Assembly (NCBI GenBank): GCA_964490005.1
Contig: CAZBBB010000001.1
Coordinates: 1 to 64,000 of the forward strand
Origin: CAZBBB01 sp964490005
GTDB taxonomy: Bacteria > Planctomycetota > B15-G4
Length of the DNA: 64,000 bases
Direction of reading: 5' to 3'
Shown: one piece after another, positions 25,805 through 34,256 of the stretch
Position numbering within the stretch: position 1 is the first letter of the stretch
Layout of the letters: each line of letters starts with the position of its first letter
Made by a program: the position numbers and the translations under genes
The notes under the pieces: generated by a model
Seen by the model: the letters and a program-made list of their open reading frames with translations, nothing else
Told to the model about the DNA's origin: nothing
The model's database searches: none

Positions 25805-27588
25805 GCGCCGGCCGCCGTCGCCCGAGCGGCAAGCTGGTCGTGACCGGGCGGCCGATGGCCCCCGGCCTGGCGGTCGGGCACGCGCTGTTCCACACCGAGC
25901 ACGACCTCGACATCCCCGTGCGCACGCTGGCCGCATCCGAGGTGGCGGGCGAGGTGCGCCGGCTCGATACGGCCGTGCGGGCGACGCGCAAGGCGCTCGA
26001 GGAGGTCGAGCAGCAGATCGCGAGCGAGGTCGGCACGAACGACGCGCGCATCTTCTCGGTGCAGAGCCTGCTGCTCGACGATCCGACCTTCCGCAAGGGG
26101 CTGCGCGAGCGGATCCGCGAGCAGCTGGTCAACGCCGAAGTGGCCGTGCGCGACGAGGCGCTCGTCTGGGAGCAGCGGCTGGCCGGCGCGGCGATCGGCG
26201 GCGACCGCGATCCTTCCTCCGACCTGCGGGACGTCGCGCGGCAGCTGCTGCGCCAACTCGCGGGCAAGCCCTCGGCGCGCGTGAAGGGCGGCGAGGACCG
26301 CGTGATCCTCGTCACGCGCGAGCTCTTGCCCAGCGACGCGGCGCACGTCGACCGCGCGCGGCTGGCGGGCATCGTCACCGGCAGCGGCGGCGCGGCCAGC
26401 CACGCGGCGATCCTCGCGCGCAGCCTCGGCATCCCGGCCGTCACCGGCGTCGACGTGGCCGCGCTGCCGGCGCGCGGCGGACGCTGGATCGTCGACGGCG
26501 GCGTCGGGCAGGTCATCGTCAACCCGACGCGCGCCGACCTGGCCGCCGCCGAGCGCCGCAGCGCCGATCACCTGCGCTTCCGCGCCGAACTCATGGGTCA
26601 GACGCACGCCGAGGCCGAGACGGCCGACGGCACGCCGATCGAGATCCTGCTCAACGTCGAGAACTTCGAGGAGCTGCCGCGCGAGGTGCTCGGCGCGCAG
26701 CACGCGATCGGGCTGTACCGCACCGAGTTCCTGTACATGCACCGCGGCTCCTTCCCGAGCGAGGAGGAGCAGCTGCAGCACTACGTCGGCGCCCTGTCGC
26801 GGCTCGGTCCGCGCGAGATCACCTTCCGCACGATCGACGTCGGAGGCGACAAACCGCTGCCCTACCTGAGCATGCCGTCCGAGCCCAATCCGGTGCTCGG
26901 CTGGCGCGGCCTGCGCCTCTCGCTCGAGTGGCCCGACATGTTCTACGCGCAGATCCGCGCGCTGCTGCGCGCCTCGGCGCACGGACGGGTGCGCATCCTG
27001 TTGCCGATGATCACGATGGTCGAGGAGTTCCGGCGGGCGCGCGACATCGTCCGCGAGGTTCAAGCCGACCTGCGCCGGCGCGGCGTGCCGCACGATGCCG
27101 ACGTGCCGGTCGGCGCGATGGTCGAGGTGCCGGCCGCCGCGATGGGCGCGCGCAGCCTGGCCGAGGAGGCCGACTTCCTCTCCATCGGCACCAACGACCT
27201 CTCGCAGTACGCCCTCGCCGTCGACCGCAACAACGCGCGCGTGGCCGATCTCTACCAGCCGCTGCACCCCGGCCTGCTGCAGATCGTGCATCACGCCGTG
27301 TCGGCCGCCGACGCCTCCGGGACCCCGATCTCGCTGTGCGGCGAACTCGCGGGCGACCCGCAGGCCACGGTCCTGCTGCTGGGGCTCGGCCTGCGTTCGC
27401 TGAGCATGCCGCCCTACCACCTGCCCCTGGTGCAGCGCGTCGTGCGGGCGGTGCGCCTCGATCGGGCGCGCGCCGTCGCCGGCGAAGCGCTGCGGCTCGG
27501 CAGCACGACCGAAGTGCGACGCCTGCTGCGCCGCCACACGCTCGAACTCGTGCCCGACCTCGGGGCCTGGCTGCCCGAAAGCGCCTGA
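25801..27588 (+). CDS. ptsI: Phosphoenolpyruvate--protein phosphotransferase (PTS enzyme I)
   Basis: 595 residues, the usual EI length. It takes phosphate from PEP on the active histidine H201 (GGAASHAAILARSLGIPAV) and would pass it to an HPr. The PEP/pyruvate-binding barrel shows IGLYRTEFLYMHR, IRTIDVGGDK-like FRTIDVGGDK, NPVLGWRGLR, and ending SLCGELAGDP with the catalytic C513. All key residues are present, so it should be active. The ATG overlaps the glyS TGA. No ptsH, EIIA or sugar permease gene is in the window, so it may feed a regulatory phosphorelay instead of sugar uptake; that is inference. Confidence 0.94.
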   Translation: MSAGRRRPSGKLVVTGRPMAPGLAVGHALFHTEHDLDIPVRTLAASEVAGEVRRLDTAVRATRKALEEVEQQIASEVGTNDARIFSVQSLLLDDPTFRKGLRERIREQLVNAEVAVRDEALVWEQRLAGAAIGGDRDPSSDLRDVARQLLRQLAGKPSARVKGGEDRVILVTRELLPSDAAHVDRARLAGIVTGSGGAASHAAILARSLGIPAVTGVDVAALPARGGRWIVDGGVGQVIVNPTRADLAAAERRSADHLRFRAELMGQTHAEAETADGTPIEILLNVENFEELPREVLGAQHAIGLYRTEFLYMHRGSFPSEEEQLQHYVGALSRLGPREITFRTIDVGGDKPLPYLSMPSEPNPVLGWRGLRLSLEWPDMFYAQIRALLRASAHGRVRILLPMITMVEEFRRARDIVREVQADLRRRGVPHDADVPVGAMVEVPAAAMGARSLAEEADFLSIGTNDLSQYALAVDRNNARVADLYQPLHPGLLQIVHHAVSAADASGTPISLCGELAGDPQATVLLLGLGLRSLSMPPYHLPLVQRVVRAVRLDRARAVAGEALRLGSTTEVRRLLRRHTLELVPDLGAWLPESA

Positions 27589-27599
27589 GGGGGCGGGAC

Positions 27600-28271
27600 G
27601 TGCGCGAGACCGTCTTCGTGCTGCACGGGCTCAACCGCACCCAGCTCTCGATGGCGTGGCTCGCCGGGCGGCTGCGTTCGGCCGGCTACGCGGTCTGCAA
27701 CCGGCACTACGCGACGCGCTCGCGGACCCTCGAGGAGCACGCCGACATGCTGCTCGAGCGCGTCGCGGCCGAGCGCGAGCCGGGCGGCGGCGCCGTCCAC
27801 TTCGTCACGCACAGCCTCGGCGGACTGGTCGTGCGCTGCGCGCTGCACCGCTGCGCGCCCGGCCGGCCGCCGCTCGACGCGCCGGGACGCTTCGTCATGC
27901 TCGGCACGCCCAATCAGGGCAGCGAACTGGCGCAGCAGCTGGCGCACTCGCGCGCGTGGAGCGCGCTGCTCGGCCGGCAGGCGCTGGAGGTGCTCGCGGA
28001 CGGGGCGCGCTTCGCGCAGTGGGGTCCGCCGCCGCTCGTCTGCGGCGTGATCGCCGGCGGACGCGGCGACGGCCGCGGCTGGAATCCGCTGCTGCACGGC
28101 GACGACGACGGGGTCGTGACCGTCGCGGGCACGCATGTCGAGGGCGAGGCGGATCACCTCGTGCTGCCCGCCTTCCACACGGCGCTGCCGTGGAGGCGCG
28201 ACGTCGCCGAGCAGGTGCTGCATTTCCTGCGGCACGGGCGCTTCGCTAGGATGCGGCCCGACGCGGGCTGA
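27600..28271 (+). CDS. Alpha/beta-hydrolase, lipase/PGAP1-like
   Basis: 223 residues. The fold starts with TVFVLHGLNRT, which supplies the oxyanion loop. The nucleophile elbow is THSLGG (Ser at the centre, first Gly replaced by Thr), the acid is probably in GDDDGVV and the histidine in PAFHTALPW. It has no signal peptide, so it is likely cytoplasmic. It is close to triacylglycerol-lipase/PGAP1-like esterases. GTG start behind GGGGGCGGG, 11 bases after the ptsI stop, so it may be the last gene of the glyS-ptsI operon. Confidence 0.75.
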   Translation: MRETVFVLHGLNRTQLSMAWLAGRLRSAGYAVCNRHYATRSRTLEEHADMLLERVAAEREPGGGAVHFVTHSLGGLVVRCALHRCAPGRPPLDAPGRFVMLGTPNQGSELAQQLAHSRAWSALLGRQALEVLADGARFAQWGPPPLVCGVIAGGRGDGRGWNPLLHGDDDGVVTVAGTHVEGEADHLVLPAFHTALPWRRDVAEQVLHFLRHGRFARMRPDAG

Positions 28272-28340
28272 ACGTCGCGCTCGCCGAGCGCGCCACGGGA
28301 GCGTCGCGGCGGCCCGCGCCGCACCCCACGGAGATCCGTC

Positions 28341-28928
28341 ATGGACCGGCTGCCGCTCCTCGCCGCGCTCGCCCTGCTTCTCCCGGCCGCCTGCGCCACG
28401 GCCGCGCCGCGTCCGTCCGAGACGGTCCTCAATCCGGCGGCGCCCCGCTGGGTCTACGAACCCTCCTACGACTGGGACGAGGACGACGAGCCGGGCGTGA
28501 TCTACGCCGCCGGCCGCGCCCGCATCCACCTGAACCTGAACCTCGCCGAGGAGAACGCGCGCGCCGACGCGCTGGCCGACATCGCGGCCTTCCTGGAGGT
28601 CACGATCGAACGCATGCACACGAGCCTGGCCTCCGAGGCCGGCTCGCTCGGCGAGGCCGAGGCGATCGTCTCGAGCTTCGACGACGAACTCTTCACGCGT
28701 CAGCTCGTCTCGGCGTCGCTCTCGGGCGCTCGCCTGCAGGGCAGCTGGTTCGACGAGCACGACTACCACGTGTGGATGAAGTACGACGCCCGGGACGCCT
28801 TCTTCACGCAGCTCCAGCAGCAGCTCGGCGAGCGCCTGCGCGACGGCGGCCGCGAACTGCAGGAGGCCGCCCGCGACCGGCTGCTCGAGCAACTGCTCGC
28901 GTCGGTGGCGGCGCACAACGACCGGTGA
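28341..28928 (+). CDS. LPP20-like outer-envelope lipoprotein
   Basis: 195 residues. A lipoprotein signal (hydrophobic 4-17, lipobox LPAAC) is followed by VIYAAGRARIHLNLNLAEENARADALADIAAFLEV. This pattern of an ARG/AxG strand then a long helix of Ala-rich ENAR..A..DI residues is that of LPP20/DUF4384-type lipoproteins. The C-terminus is a long charged helix. GGAGA lies 8 bases before the ATG. A TAGGAT at 28247-28252 inside the end of the preceding gene could be its -10. The next gene overlaps by GTGA and has a related architecture. Confidence 0.62.
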   Translation: MDRLPLLAALALLLPAACATAAPRPSETVLNPAAPRWVYEPSYDWDEDDEPGVIYAAGRARIHLNLNLAEENARADALADIAAFLEVTIERMHTSLASEAGSLGEAEAIVSSFDDELFTRQLVSASLSGARLQGSWFDEHDYHVWMKYDARDAFFTQLQQQLGERLRDGGRELQEAARDRLLEQLLASVAAHNDR

Positions 28929-29293
28929 AGCGCGCGCTGCTCGCGGTTCTGCTCGCGCTGCCGGCGGGCGCCGGTTGCGCCGGCTGCCCGCCGTCGTGGC
29001 TGGACGCACCGCCCGAGAGCGGCGACTGGATCTACGCCGGCGGCGCCTGCGGCGAGGTGTTCGTCGACGCCGACGCGCGGGACGTGGCCCTGACGCGCGC
29101 CGCGCGCGCGCTGGCCGAGCGACTCGGACTCGACGTGTCGGCGCGGCTCTCGGTGCGGCACGTCGACGGCCGGCTGTGGGTCGAGGCCGTCGGCGCGCAG
29201 GGCGGGCACGACGGGCTCGACCGGCTGCAGCTCGTCGACTCGGCGACCTGCGACGGCGTGACGCACGTGCTCGTGCGCCTGCCGCGCGGCTGA
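28925..29293 (+). CDS. Small LPP20-like lipoprotein
   Basis: 122 residues. The lipoprotein signal ends in GAGC. The mature part has WIYAGGACGEVFVDADARDVALTRAARALAERLG, a short version of the strand-helix pattern in the preceding gene, so the two are probably distant paralogues acting at the envelope. The GTG overlaps the upstream TGA (GTGA), indicating coupled translation. Confidence 0.55.
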   Translation: MKRALLAVLLALPAGAGCAGCPPSWLDAPPESGDWIYAGGACGEVFVDADARDVALTRAARALAERLGLDVSARLSVRHVDGRLWVEAVGAQGGHDGLDRLQLVDSATCDGVTHVLVRLPRG

Positions 29294-29304
29294 GGCGGGC
29301 CGCG

Positions 29305-29631
29305 GTGGTCCGGGGACGCGGCGCGCGCAGCATCCTCGGCTCGCTGCCGGCCTACGGGTGGGCCGCGCTCGCGCTGGTCGCGGCGCTGTCGCTGGCACTG
29401 CTGTGGGGCGGCCCGGACGCGGCGGTGTCCCGCGTGCGCCTCACGGGCGGGGGCCCCTGGCACACGGCCAGCCTGCAGGACGACGCGCTGCGCCTGCACG
29501 TGCTGCGCGCCGGCGAGGAGCGCGAACTGCCGCCGGGGGCTTATCGTGTGACGCTCTTCGCGCACGACGGCGCCGAGGCGCACCGCGAGGTGCAACTCGT
29601 CGCGGGCGAGGTCGAACTCGACGGCCGCTAG
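29305..29631 (+). CDS. Small membrane-anchored protein with a CnaB/PEGA-like beta domain
   Basis: 108 residues. A membrane helix (about 16-37, AYGWAALALVAALSLALLW) is followed by a short beta domain with PPGAYRVTLFAHDGAEA, which resembles the closing strands of PEGA or carboxypeptidase-regulatory domains. I chose the GTG at 29305 because GAGGCGGG lies about 7 bases upstream. It starts 11 bases after the second lipoprotein gene, probably making a three-gene operon. Its stop shares bases with the stop of the convergent gene. Confidence 0.5.
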   Translation: MVRGRGARSILGSLPAYGWAALALVAALSLALLWGGPDAAVSRVRLTGGGPWHTASLQDDALRLHVLRAGEERELPPGAYRVTLFAHDGAEAHREVQLVAGEVELDGR

Positions 29632-29639
29632 CGCGGCCG
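29622..29639. terminator. Hairpin with both convergent stop codons in its loop
   Basis: CGGCCGC and GCGGCCG form a 7-bp perfect stem around the loop TAGC. The two convergent stop codons (TAG on each strand) overlap within and next to this loop. It is a good candidate for a bidirectional terminator without a T-tract. Confidence 0.4.
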
Positions 29640-31535
29640 CTCCTGCAGCGTGAGCAGCAACGCGCGCTCCTCACCCGCACCCAGCGTGATCGACTGGTGC
29701 GCCTCGAAGCGCAGCGCTTCCCACAGCGCGGCCGGGCTGGCGGTGAGTTCGTAGCTGCCCGCCGGAAGCGGGGGCAGGCGGTAGCCTCCCGCGGCATCGG
29801 TCTGCACCTGGACGAAGACCTGCTCGCCGTGCGCGGCGACCCGCGCCCCTGCGCGCGGCAGACCGTCGCCGCCGAGCACGGTGCCCATGAGCAGCGCGCC
29901 GGCCGGGGGCTGCAGCGTGCCGAGTTCGCTCAGGCGACCTTCGACGACCTCCACCGCGCGCACGTGCAGATCGGGAGCCCCCGGCGCGCGCAGCGTCAGC
30001 GTCCACGCCCCCGGCGGGACGTGCTCGAGCAGGAAGCGGCCCTGCTCGTCGAGCGCCGCCACGAGGCCGTGGGACGGCGGCGTGGGAAAGGTCGCCTCGA
30101 TCGGCAGCGAGGGGTCCCAGTCGGGCGCTCGCAGTTCGGCGCGCGCGCCCGGTGCCGGCGCGGCCAGGCGGCCCGCGATCGAGCCGCCGCGCTGCAGCGC
30201 GACGACGCATTCGACGTGCCCGCTGTCGGGCCCCAGGATCACGTCGCTGCTCTCGGCGGCGGCGAAGCCTTCGGCGCGCACGGCGAGCCGGTAGCTGCCC
30301 GGCCGCAGGCCCGTGAGGAGGAAGGCCTCGGGCGTCGCGAAGCTGCGCTCGCGCGCGACGCCGGCCAGCAGACCGGCGCCCGTGCGCCCGTCCGGCCGGA
30401 TCTCGACGGTGAAGGTGCGCGGCGGGGCGCCGTCCGCGAGCAGGCGCCCGTGCAGGCTGAGCGCGAAGCGCGCGCGCAGCAGGACGTCCTCCTCGCCGGC
30501 CTGCACCGCGACCGGCTGCGGCAGGTAGCAGCGGTAGGATTCGACGTCGATCTGGTAGCTGCCGGCGGCGATGTCGGCGAACGTGAAGCGGCCGTCGCGA
30601 TCGGTGCTCGTGCGCGCGAGGAACCAGCTCGAGGGCCCCGACTCGCGGCGCGAGAGACGCAGCGGGACGTCCGCGAGCGGACGGTCGTCGCTGCCGAGCA
30701 GCAGGCCGCCGAGGAACGAGTCGGCGGCCTGCAGCGAGAAGTCGTGGCGCGCGCCGCCGCCCACGCCGCCGAGGGCCAGCGAGATGGACGTCGACTGCGA
30801 CTGATGCCCCGCCGACGAGGCCTCCACGCCGTACTGGCGCTGCGCGAGGTGCAGGAACTCGTAGCGGCCTTCGTCGTCGGCGATCGTCTCGCGCGGCCCG
30901 CCCGTCGCGCCGCGTTGCGTGCCCGTCAGGTCGGAGAGCTGCACGCGCGCGCCGGCCAGCGGGGCGCCGGCCGCGTCGCTCACGCGTCCGTGCAGACGCA
31001 GCCCCGCGTCGAGGACCAACTCGCCGAGGTCGACCTGCGCACCATCGTCCACCGCGACGGGCTCATGTTCGAGCAGCGCGAACTCGGGATGTTCCACCGC
31101 GAACCCGAGCGGTTCGCCCGCGGGCAGGCCCGCGAACTCGAAGCGGCCGTCGTCGCCGGTCGTGAACCGCGGCGAGAGATCCTCCCGGGTGCGCAGCAGC
31201 AGACCCTCGCCGACGCGGAAGGGCGTCACCACGGCGTCGCCGACCGGGTTGCCCGAGCGCGAAACGACGCGGCCCGCCACGGTCGTGAGCCGGTCGTCGG
31301 CGACGATGCGCTGGGGCAGGCCGATCGGCGCGGCCGGCGCGCCCGACGCCGGGGCATCGGCCCCGGCGCCGGGCGTGCCGGCGGCCGGCAGCGCCGGTCG
31401 GGGCGCGGCCTCGGGGTGGTCGAGAGTGCCTCCCGTCGGCCCGTCCTCGCCGTTCGTCGAGGCCAACCAATAGATGCCGAACCCCGCAAAAAGGGCGAGG
31501 GCCAGCAGGATCGGCCACACGCTGCGCGTACCCAC
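29628..31535 (-). CDS. Membrane-anchored carboxypeptidase-regulatory-like repeat protein
   Basis: 635 residues. One N-terminal helix (about 8-25) is followed by a Pro/Ala-rich linker and about six beta-sandwich units of the CnaB/carboxypeptidase-regulatory type; the signature strands are TVAGRVVSRSGNPVGDAVV, DDGRFEFAGLPAGEPL, LHGRVSDAAGAPLAGARV and DAAGGYRLPPLPAGSYEL. The architecture repeats that of the protein at 21311-24370. GTG start with TAGACT 6 nt upstream and no ribosome binding site, so probably leaderless. It is divergent from a TPR lipoprotein gene. Role unknown, likely structural or surface. Confidence 0.75.
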   Translation of the reverse strand: MGTRSVWPILLALALFAGFGIYWLASTNGEDGPTGGTLDHPEAAPRPALPAAGTPGAGADAPASGAPAAPIGLPQRIVADDRLTTVAGRVVSRSGNPVGDAVVTPFRVGEGLLLRTREDLSPRFTTGDDGRFEFAGLPAGEPLGFAVEHPEFALLEHEPVAVDDGAQVDLGELVLDAGLRLHGRVSDAAGAPLAGARVQLSDLTGTQRGATGGPRETIADDEGRYEFLHLAQRQYGVEASSAGHQSQSTSISLALGGVGGGARHDFSLQAADSFLGGLLLGSDDRPLADVPLRLSRRESGPSSWFLARTSTDRDGRFTFADIAAGSYQIDVESYRCYLPQPVAVQAGEEDVLLRARFALSLHGRLLADGAPPRTFTVEIRPDGRTGAGLLAGVARERSFATPEAFLLTGLRPGSYRLAVRAEGFAAAESSDVILGPDSGHVECVVALQRGGSIAGRLAAPAPGARAELRAPDWDPSLPIEATFPTPPSHGLVAALDEQGRFLLEHVPPGAWTLTLRAPGAPDLHVRAVEVVEGRLSELGTLQPPAGALLMGTVLGGDGLPRAGARVAAHGEQVFVQVQTDAAGGYRLPPLPAGSYELTASPAALWEALRFEAHQSITLGAGEERALLLTLQERPR

Positions 31536-31541
31536 GCACCC

Positions 31542-31547
31542 AGTCTA
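31542..31547 (-). promoter_or_regulatory. Putative -10 for the CnaB-type gene (leaderless)
   Basis: TAGACT on the minus strand, 6 nt before the GTG at 31535. Confidence 0.38.
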
Positions 31548-31641
31548 CGGAGGGGGAAGGATGCGATTTCCTTGATTTTGGTGCCCAACCGGGGGCGGAC
31601 GGAGGTCGATAGGCGCCCTTGTCCCCGCGGGAGCCTCACCC

Positions 31642-33108
31642 TTGCTGCGCAGCACGCCCGTCGCCGTCCTGATCACCACTCTGGCGGGATGCGCCGGGCC
31701 GACGCTCGTGGCGACCGCCCCGCAGACCTCGTCGCCGCCCGCGCAACTGCGCGCGGAGTTGCCGACGGCGCTCGCGGCGGAGCTGGCGGCGCTGCGTCTG
31801 CTCGCCGCCGGCGCCGAGGCGGTCGCGCAGCGTCAGCCGCAAGTCGCCGTCGGTCTGCTCGAGCAGGCCCTCGCCGCCGGCAGCGCGCCGGGGCCGACGC
31901 GGTACCTGCTCGGCGTGGCCCGGCTCGATCTCGGCGACGCGCACGGTGCGCTCGACGAGCTGCGCGCGGGGGCGGCGGCCGATCCGACCGACCCCGCCAT
32001 TCCGTGCGCGATCGGCCGCGTGCTGCGCGAACTCGGAGACACGCGAGGTGCGGCCGACGCGCTGCAACTCGCCACCGAACTGGCGCCCGAGGATGCGCAG
32101 CTGCGCGCCCTGCTCGGTCAACTGCGTCTCGAGGACGGCGATCTGCAGGCGGCCTTCGACGCCTTGCGCGCCGCGCTCGATCTCGACCCCGGCCTGACCG
32201 ACGCGCAGCGCGGCCTGTCGCTGCTCATGCTGCAGGTCGGCGAGTCGGAGCGCGCCGAGGCCGGCTTCCGCGCGGCGCTGCAGGATCGCCCGGACGACGC
32301 CCGCCTGCACGCCGGTCTCGGACACGCGCTGCGCGATCTCGGGCGCGACGAGGAGGCCGCGGAGGCCTTCACGCGCGCCGCCGAACTCGAGCCCGGACAG
32401 CCCGCGCACCACGCCAACGCGGGAAGCGCGCTGGCCCAGATCGGGCGACTGCGCGGCGCGCGCGCGGCGCTCGAGCGGGCGCTGGCGCTGCGCGTGCCGC
32501 CGGGCGGCGAACGCGCCCTGCTGCTCATGGACTACGGCGGCGTGCTCGAGCGGCTCGGCGATCTGGACGGCGCCGAGGAGGCCTACGCCTTGGCGGCGTC
32601 GGAGGCCCCGGAGGCCGACGCGCCGCTCGAGGCGCTCGGCCTGCTGCGGCTCGATCGCGGCGATGTGCCGGGCGCGCGGGCCGACCTCGCGGCCGCCTTG
32701 GCGCGCGGCGGACTGACGGCCGAGGCGCTCGTCGAACTGGCGCTGCTGCACGAGCAGGCCGGCGACCTGGAGTCCTCGCGGCACTGCGCACGGCTGCTCG
32801 AGTCGGCGGCCTCCGAGTCGCCGCTGATCGCGTTCCGGCACGCGCAACTGCTCGTGCGCTCGGCCGACGCGTCCACGCGCGACGCCCGCCGCGCCATCGA
32901 GATCGTGCGATCGCTGCAGGACGGGCCCATCGGCGACGACGGCGCGCTGTGGGGGCTGCTGGGCGAGGCGCTCGTCGCCGAGGGGGCCTTCGAGAGCGCG
33001 CTGCAGGCCGCCGACCGCGCCCTGAGCCGGGCCGAGCCGGGCCAACCGCAGTGGCAGCGCTTCCACGACCTGCGCGCGCTGTGCCTGTCGCGTCTCGGCG
33101 AGCGCTGA
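31642..33108 (+). CDS. TPR-repeat lipoprotein
   Basis: 488 residues. The N-terminal signal ends in the lipobox LAGC. About ten tetratricopeptide repeats follow from residue 50 on, with the usual A..LG.......A...F..A..L.P spacing (for example AIGRVLRELGDTRGAADAL, LGHALRDLGRDEEAAEAF). Such proteins act as scaffolds for envelope complexes. The start is a TTG preceded by GGGAG; no ATG or GTG fits the signal peptide. A 54-residue membrane protein gene follows after 15 bases. Confidence 0.75.
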   Translation: MLRSTPVAVLITTLAGCAGPTLVATAPQTSSPPAQLRAELPTALAAELAALRLLAAGAEAVAQRQPQVAVGLLEQALAAGSAPGPTRYLLGVARLDLGDAHGALDELRAGAAADPTDPAIPCAIGRVLRELGDTRGAADALQLATELAPEDAQLRALLGQLRLEDGDLQAAFDALRAALDLDPGLTDAQRGLSLLMLQVGESERAEAGFRAALQDRPDDARLHAGLGHALRDLGRDEEAAEAFTRAAELEPGQPAHHANAGSALAQIGRLRGARAALERALALRVPPGGERALLLMDYGGVLERLGDLDGAEEAYALAASEAPEADAPLEALGLLRLDRGDVPGARADLAAALARGGLTAEALVELALLHEQAGDLESSRHCARLLESAASESPLIAFRHAQLLVRSADASTRDARRAIEIVRSLQDGPIGDDGALWGLLGEALVAEGAFESALQAADRALSRAEPGQPQWQRFHDLRALCLSRLGER

Positions 33109-33123
33109 ACGTATCCTGAGCGG

Positions 33124-33288
33124 ATGTCCCTGCCGCGCATCGTGCAGCTCGCCGGCCTGCTGTTCGTCACGTACGTGATGGTCGAGTCGTACCGCGTCTC
33201 CGACATGACCTTCCAGTTCGGCGGGCTGACGCTGGGCGCCGCGCTGTTCGTCGCGGGGCGCTGGTGGGAGTCGCGCACGGCGCGCTGA
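33124..33288 (+). CDS. 54-residue membrane protein
   Basis: A small gene with the codon use of its neighbours, beginning MSLPRIVQLAGLLFVTYVMV and ending in GRWWESRTAR. It has two predicted membrane helices (about 7-20 and 33-46), giving a helical hairpin with a positively charged end. It lies 15 bases after the TPR lipoprotein, on the same strand, and converges on xerC. A TATCCT lies 6 nt before the ATG, which may be chance. Function unknown. Confidence 0.55.
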   Translation: MSLPRIVQLAGLLFVTYVMVESYRVSDMTFQFGGLTLGAALFVAGRWWESRTAR

Positions 33289-33304
33289 ACCCCGCGCGGG
33301 CGGC

Positions 33305-34189
33305 TCAGGCGCGCGGGTGCGTCCGCTCGTAGACGTCCTTGAGACGGCCGATCGAGACGTGCGTGTAGACCTGCGTCGTCGACAGGCTCTCGTGGCCGAG
33401 CAGCTCCTGCACGACGCGCAGATCGGCGCCGCGGTCGAGCAGGTGCGTCGCGAAGCTGTGGCGCAGCGTGTGCGGGCTCGTCTCGCGCGACAGGCCCGCA
33501 GCCACGGCGTGGTGCTTCACGAGACGCGCGATGCTGCGAGTGCCGAGGCGCCGGCCGTCGCGCTGGTTGGTGAACAGCGCCACCTCGCCCGGCCGTCTGC
33601 GCGCCTGTGCCAGGCGAGCGCGCTCGGGCAGCCAGGCGCGCAGGGCTTCGACGGCGGGTGTGCCGAGCAGCGCCAGGCGTTCCTTGCCGCCCTTGCCGAG
33701 GACGCGCGCCGAGCCGGCCTGCAGGTCGACGTCGGGCAGGTCGAGGCCCGAGCACTCCTGCACGCGCAGTCCGCCCGAGTAGAGCACCTCGAGCACGGCC
33801 CGATCGCGCAGGCCGGGCATGCCGCTGGTGTCGGGCGCGGCGAGCAGCCGCAGCACGGCCTGTTCGTCGAGCGCGCGGGGCAGGGCGCGGCCTTTGCGGG
33901 GCGACCGCAGCGCCCGGCTCGGGTCGGCGGGAATGCGGCCTGTCGCCGCCAGCCAACCGAAGAACCCGCGCAGCGCGGCCTGCTTGCGCGCCAGCGTGGC
34001 GCGGCTCGGTGCCGGCAGCGCCGCCAGCCACTCGCGCAGCAGCAGCGTGTCGATCCGCGCCGGCTGCGAGGCGCCCTGCGCGGCCGCGAACTCGAGCAGC
34101 GCCGAGATGTCGGCGCCGTAAGCGCGCAGCGTGTGCTCGCTGGCGTGACGGGTCTCGCGCAGGTGGGCCAGCCAGGCCGTCAGGAGCAT
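33305..34189 (-). CDS. xerC: Tyrosine recombinase XerC
   Basis: 294 residues, the usual XerC length. XerC resolves chromosome dimers at dif together with XerD. The N-terminal SAM-like domain (about 1-90) is followed by the catalytic domain with Arg in SGGLRVQE, Lys in GKGGKER, the HxxR box HTLRHSFATHLLDRGAD, His in LLGHESLSTT and the nucleophile Tyr in QVYTHVS. All six catalytic residues are present. Housekeeping genes flank it on both sides and no integrase-like extension or att repeat is seen, so it is a chromosomal Xer and not a mobile-element integrase. Confidence 0.92.
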   Translation of the reverse strand: MLLTAWLAHLRETRHASEHTLRAYGADISALLEFAAAQGASQPARIDTLLLREWLAALPAPSRATLARKQAALRGFFGWLAATGRIPADPSRALRSPRKGRALPRALDEQAVLRLLAAPDTSGMPGLRDRAVLEVLYSGGLRVQECSGLDLPDVDLQAGSARVLGKGGKERLALLGTPAVEALRAWLPERARLAQARRRPGEVALFTNQRDGRRLGTRSIARLVKHHAVAAGLSRETSPHTLRHSFATHLLDRGADLRVVQELLGHESLSTTQVYTHVSIGRLKDVYERTHPRA

Positions 34190-34242
34190 GCGACCAAGAT
34201 GCGGGGCGGCCCGGGCCCGCTCAAGCGCCAAGCGGCGCCCCG

Positions 34243-34248
34243 TACAAT
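34243..34248 (+). promoter_or_regulatory. Putative -10 for pabB (leaderless)
   Basis: TACAAT, 5 of 6 matches to TATAAT, with 8 nt to the GTG at 34257. It lies in the 67-base gap between the divergent xerC and pabB genes. No ribosome binding site separates it from the start. Confidence 0.5.
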
Positions 34249-34256
34249 CCGCCGGC

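Noticed and set aside
33305..34189. xerC as a sign of an integrated mobile element
   Set aside because: Length and motifs are those of chromosomal XerC. No att repeats, tRNA, transposase, phage genes or composition change lie nearby.
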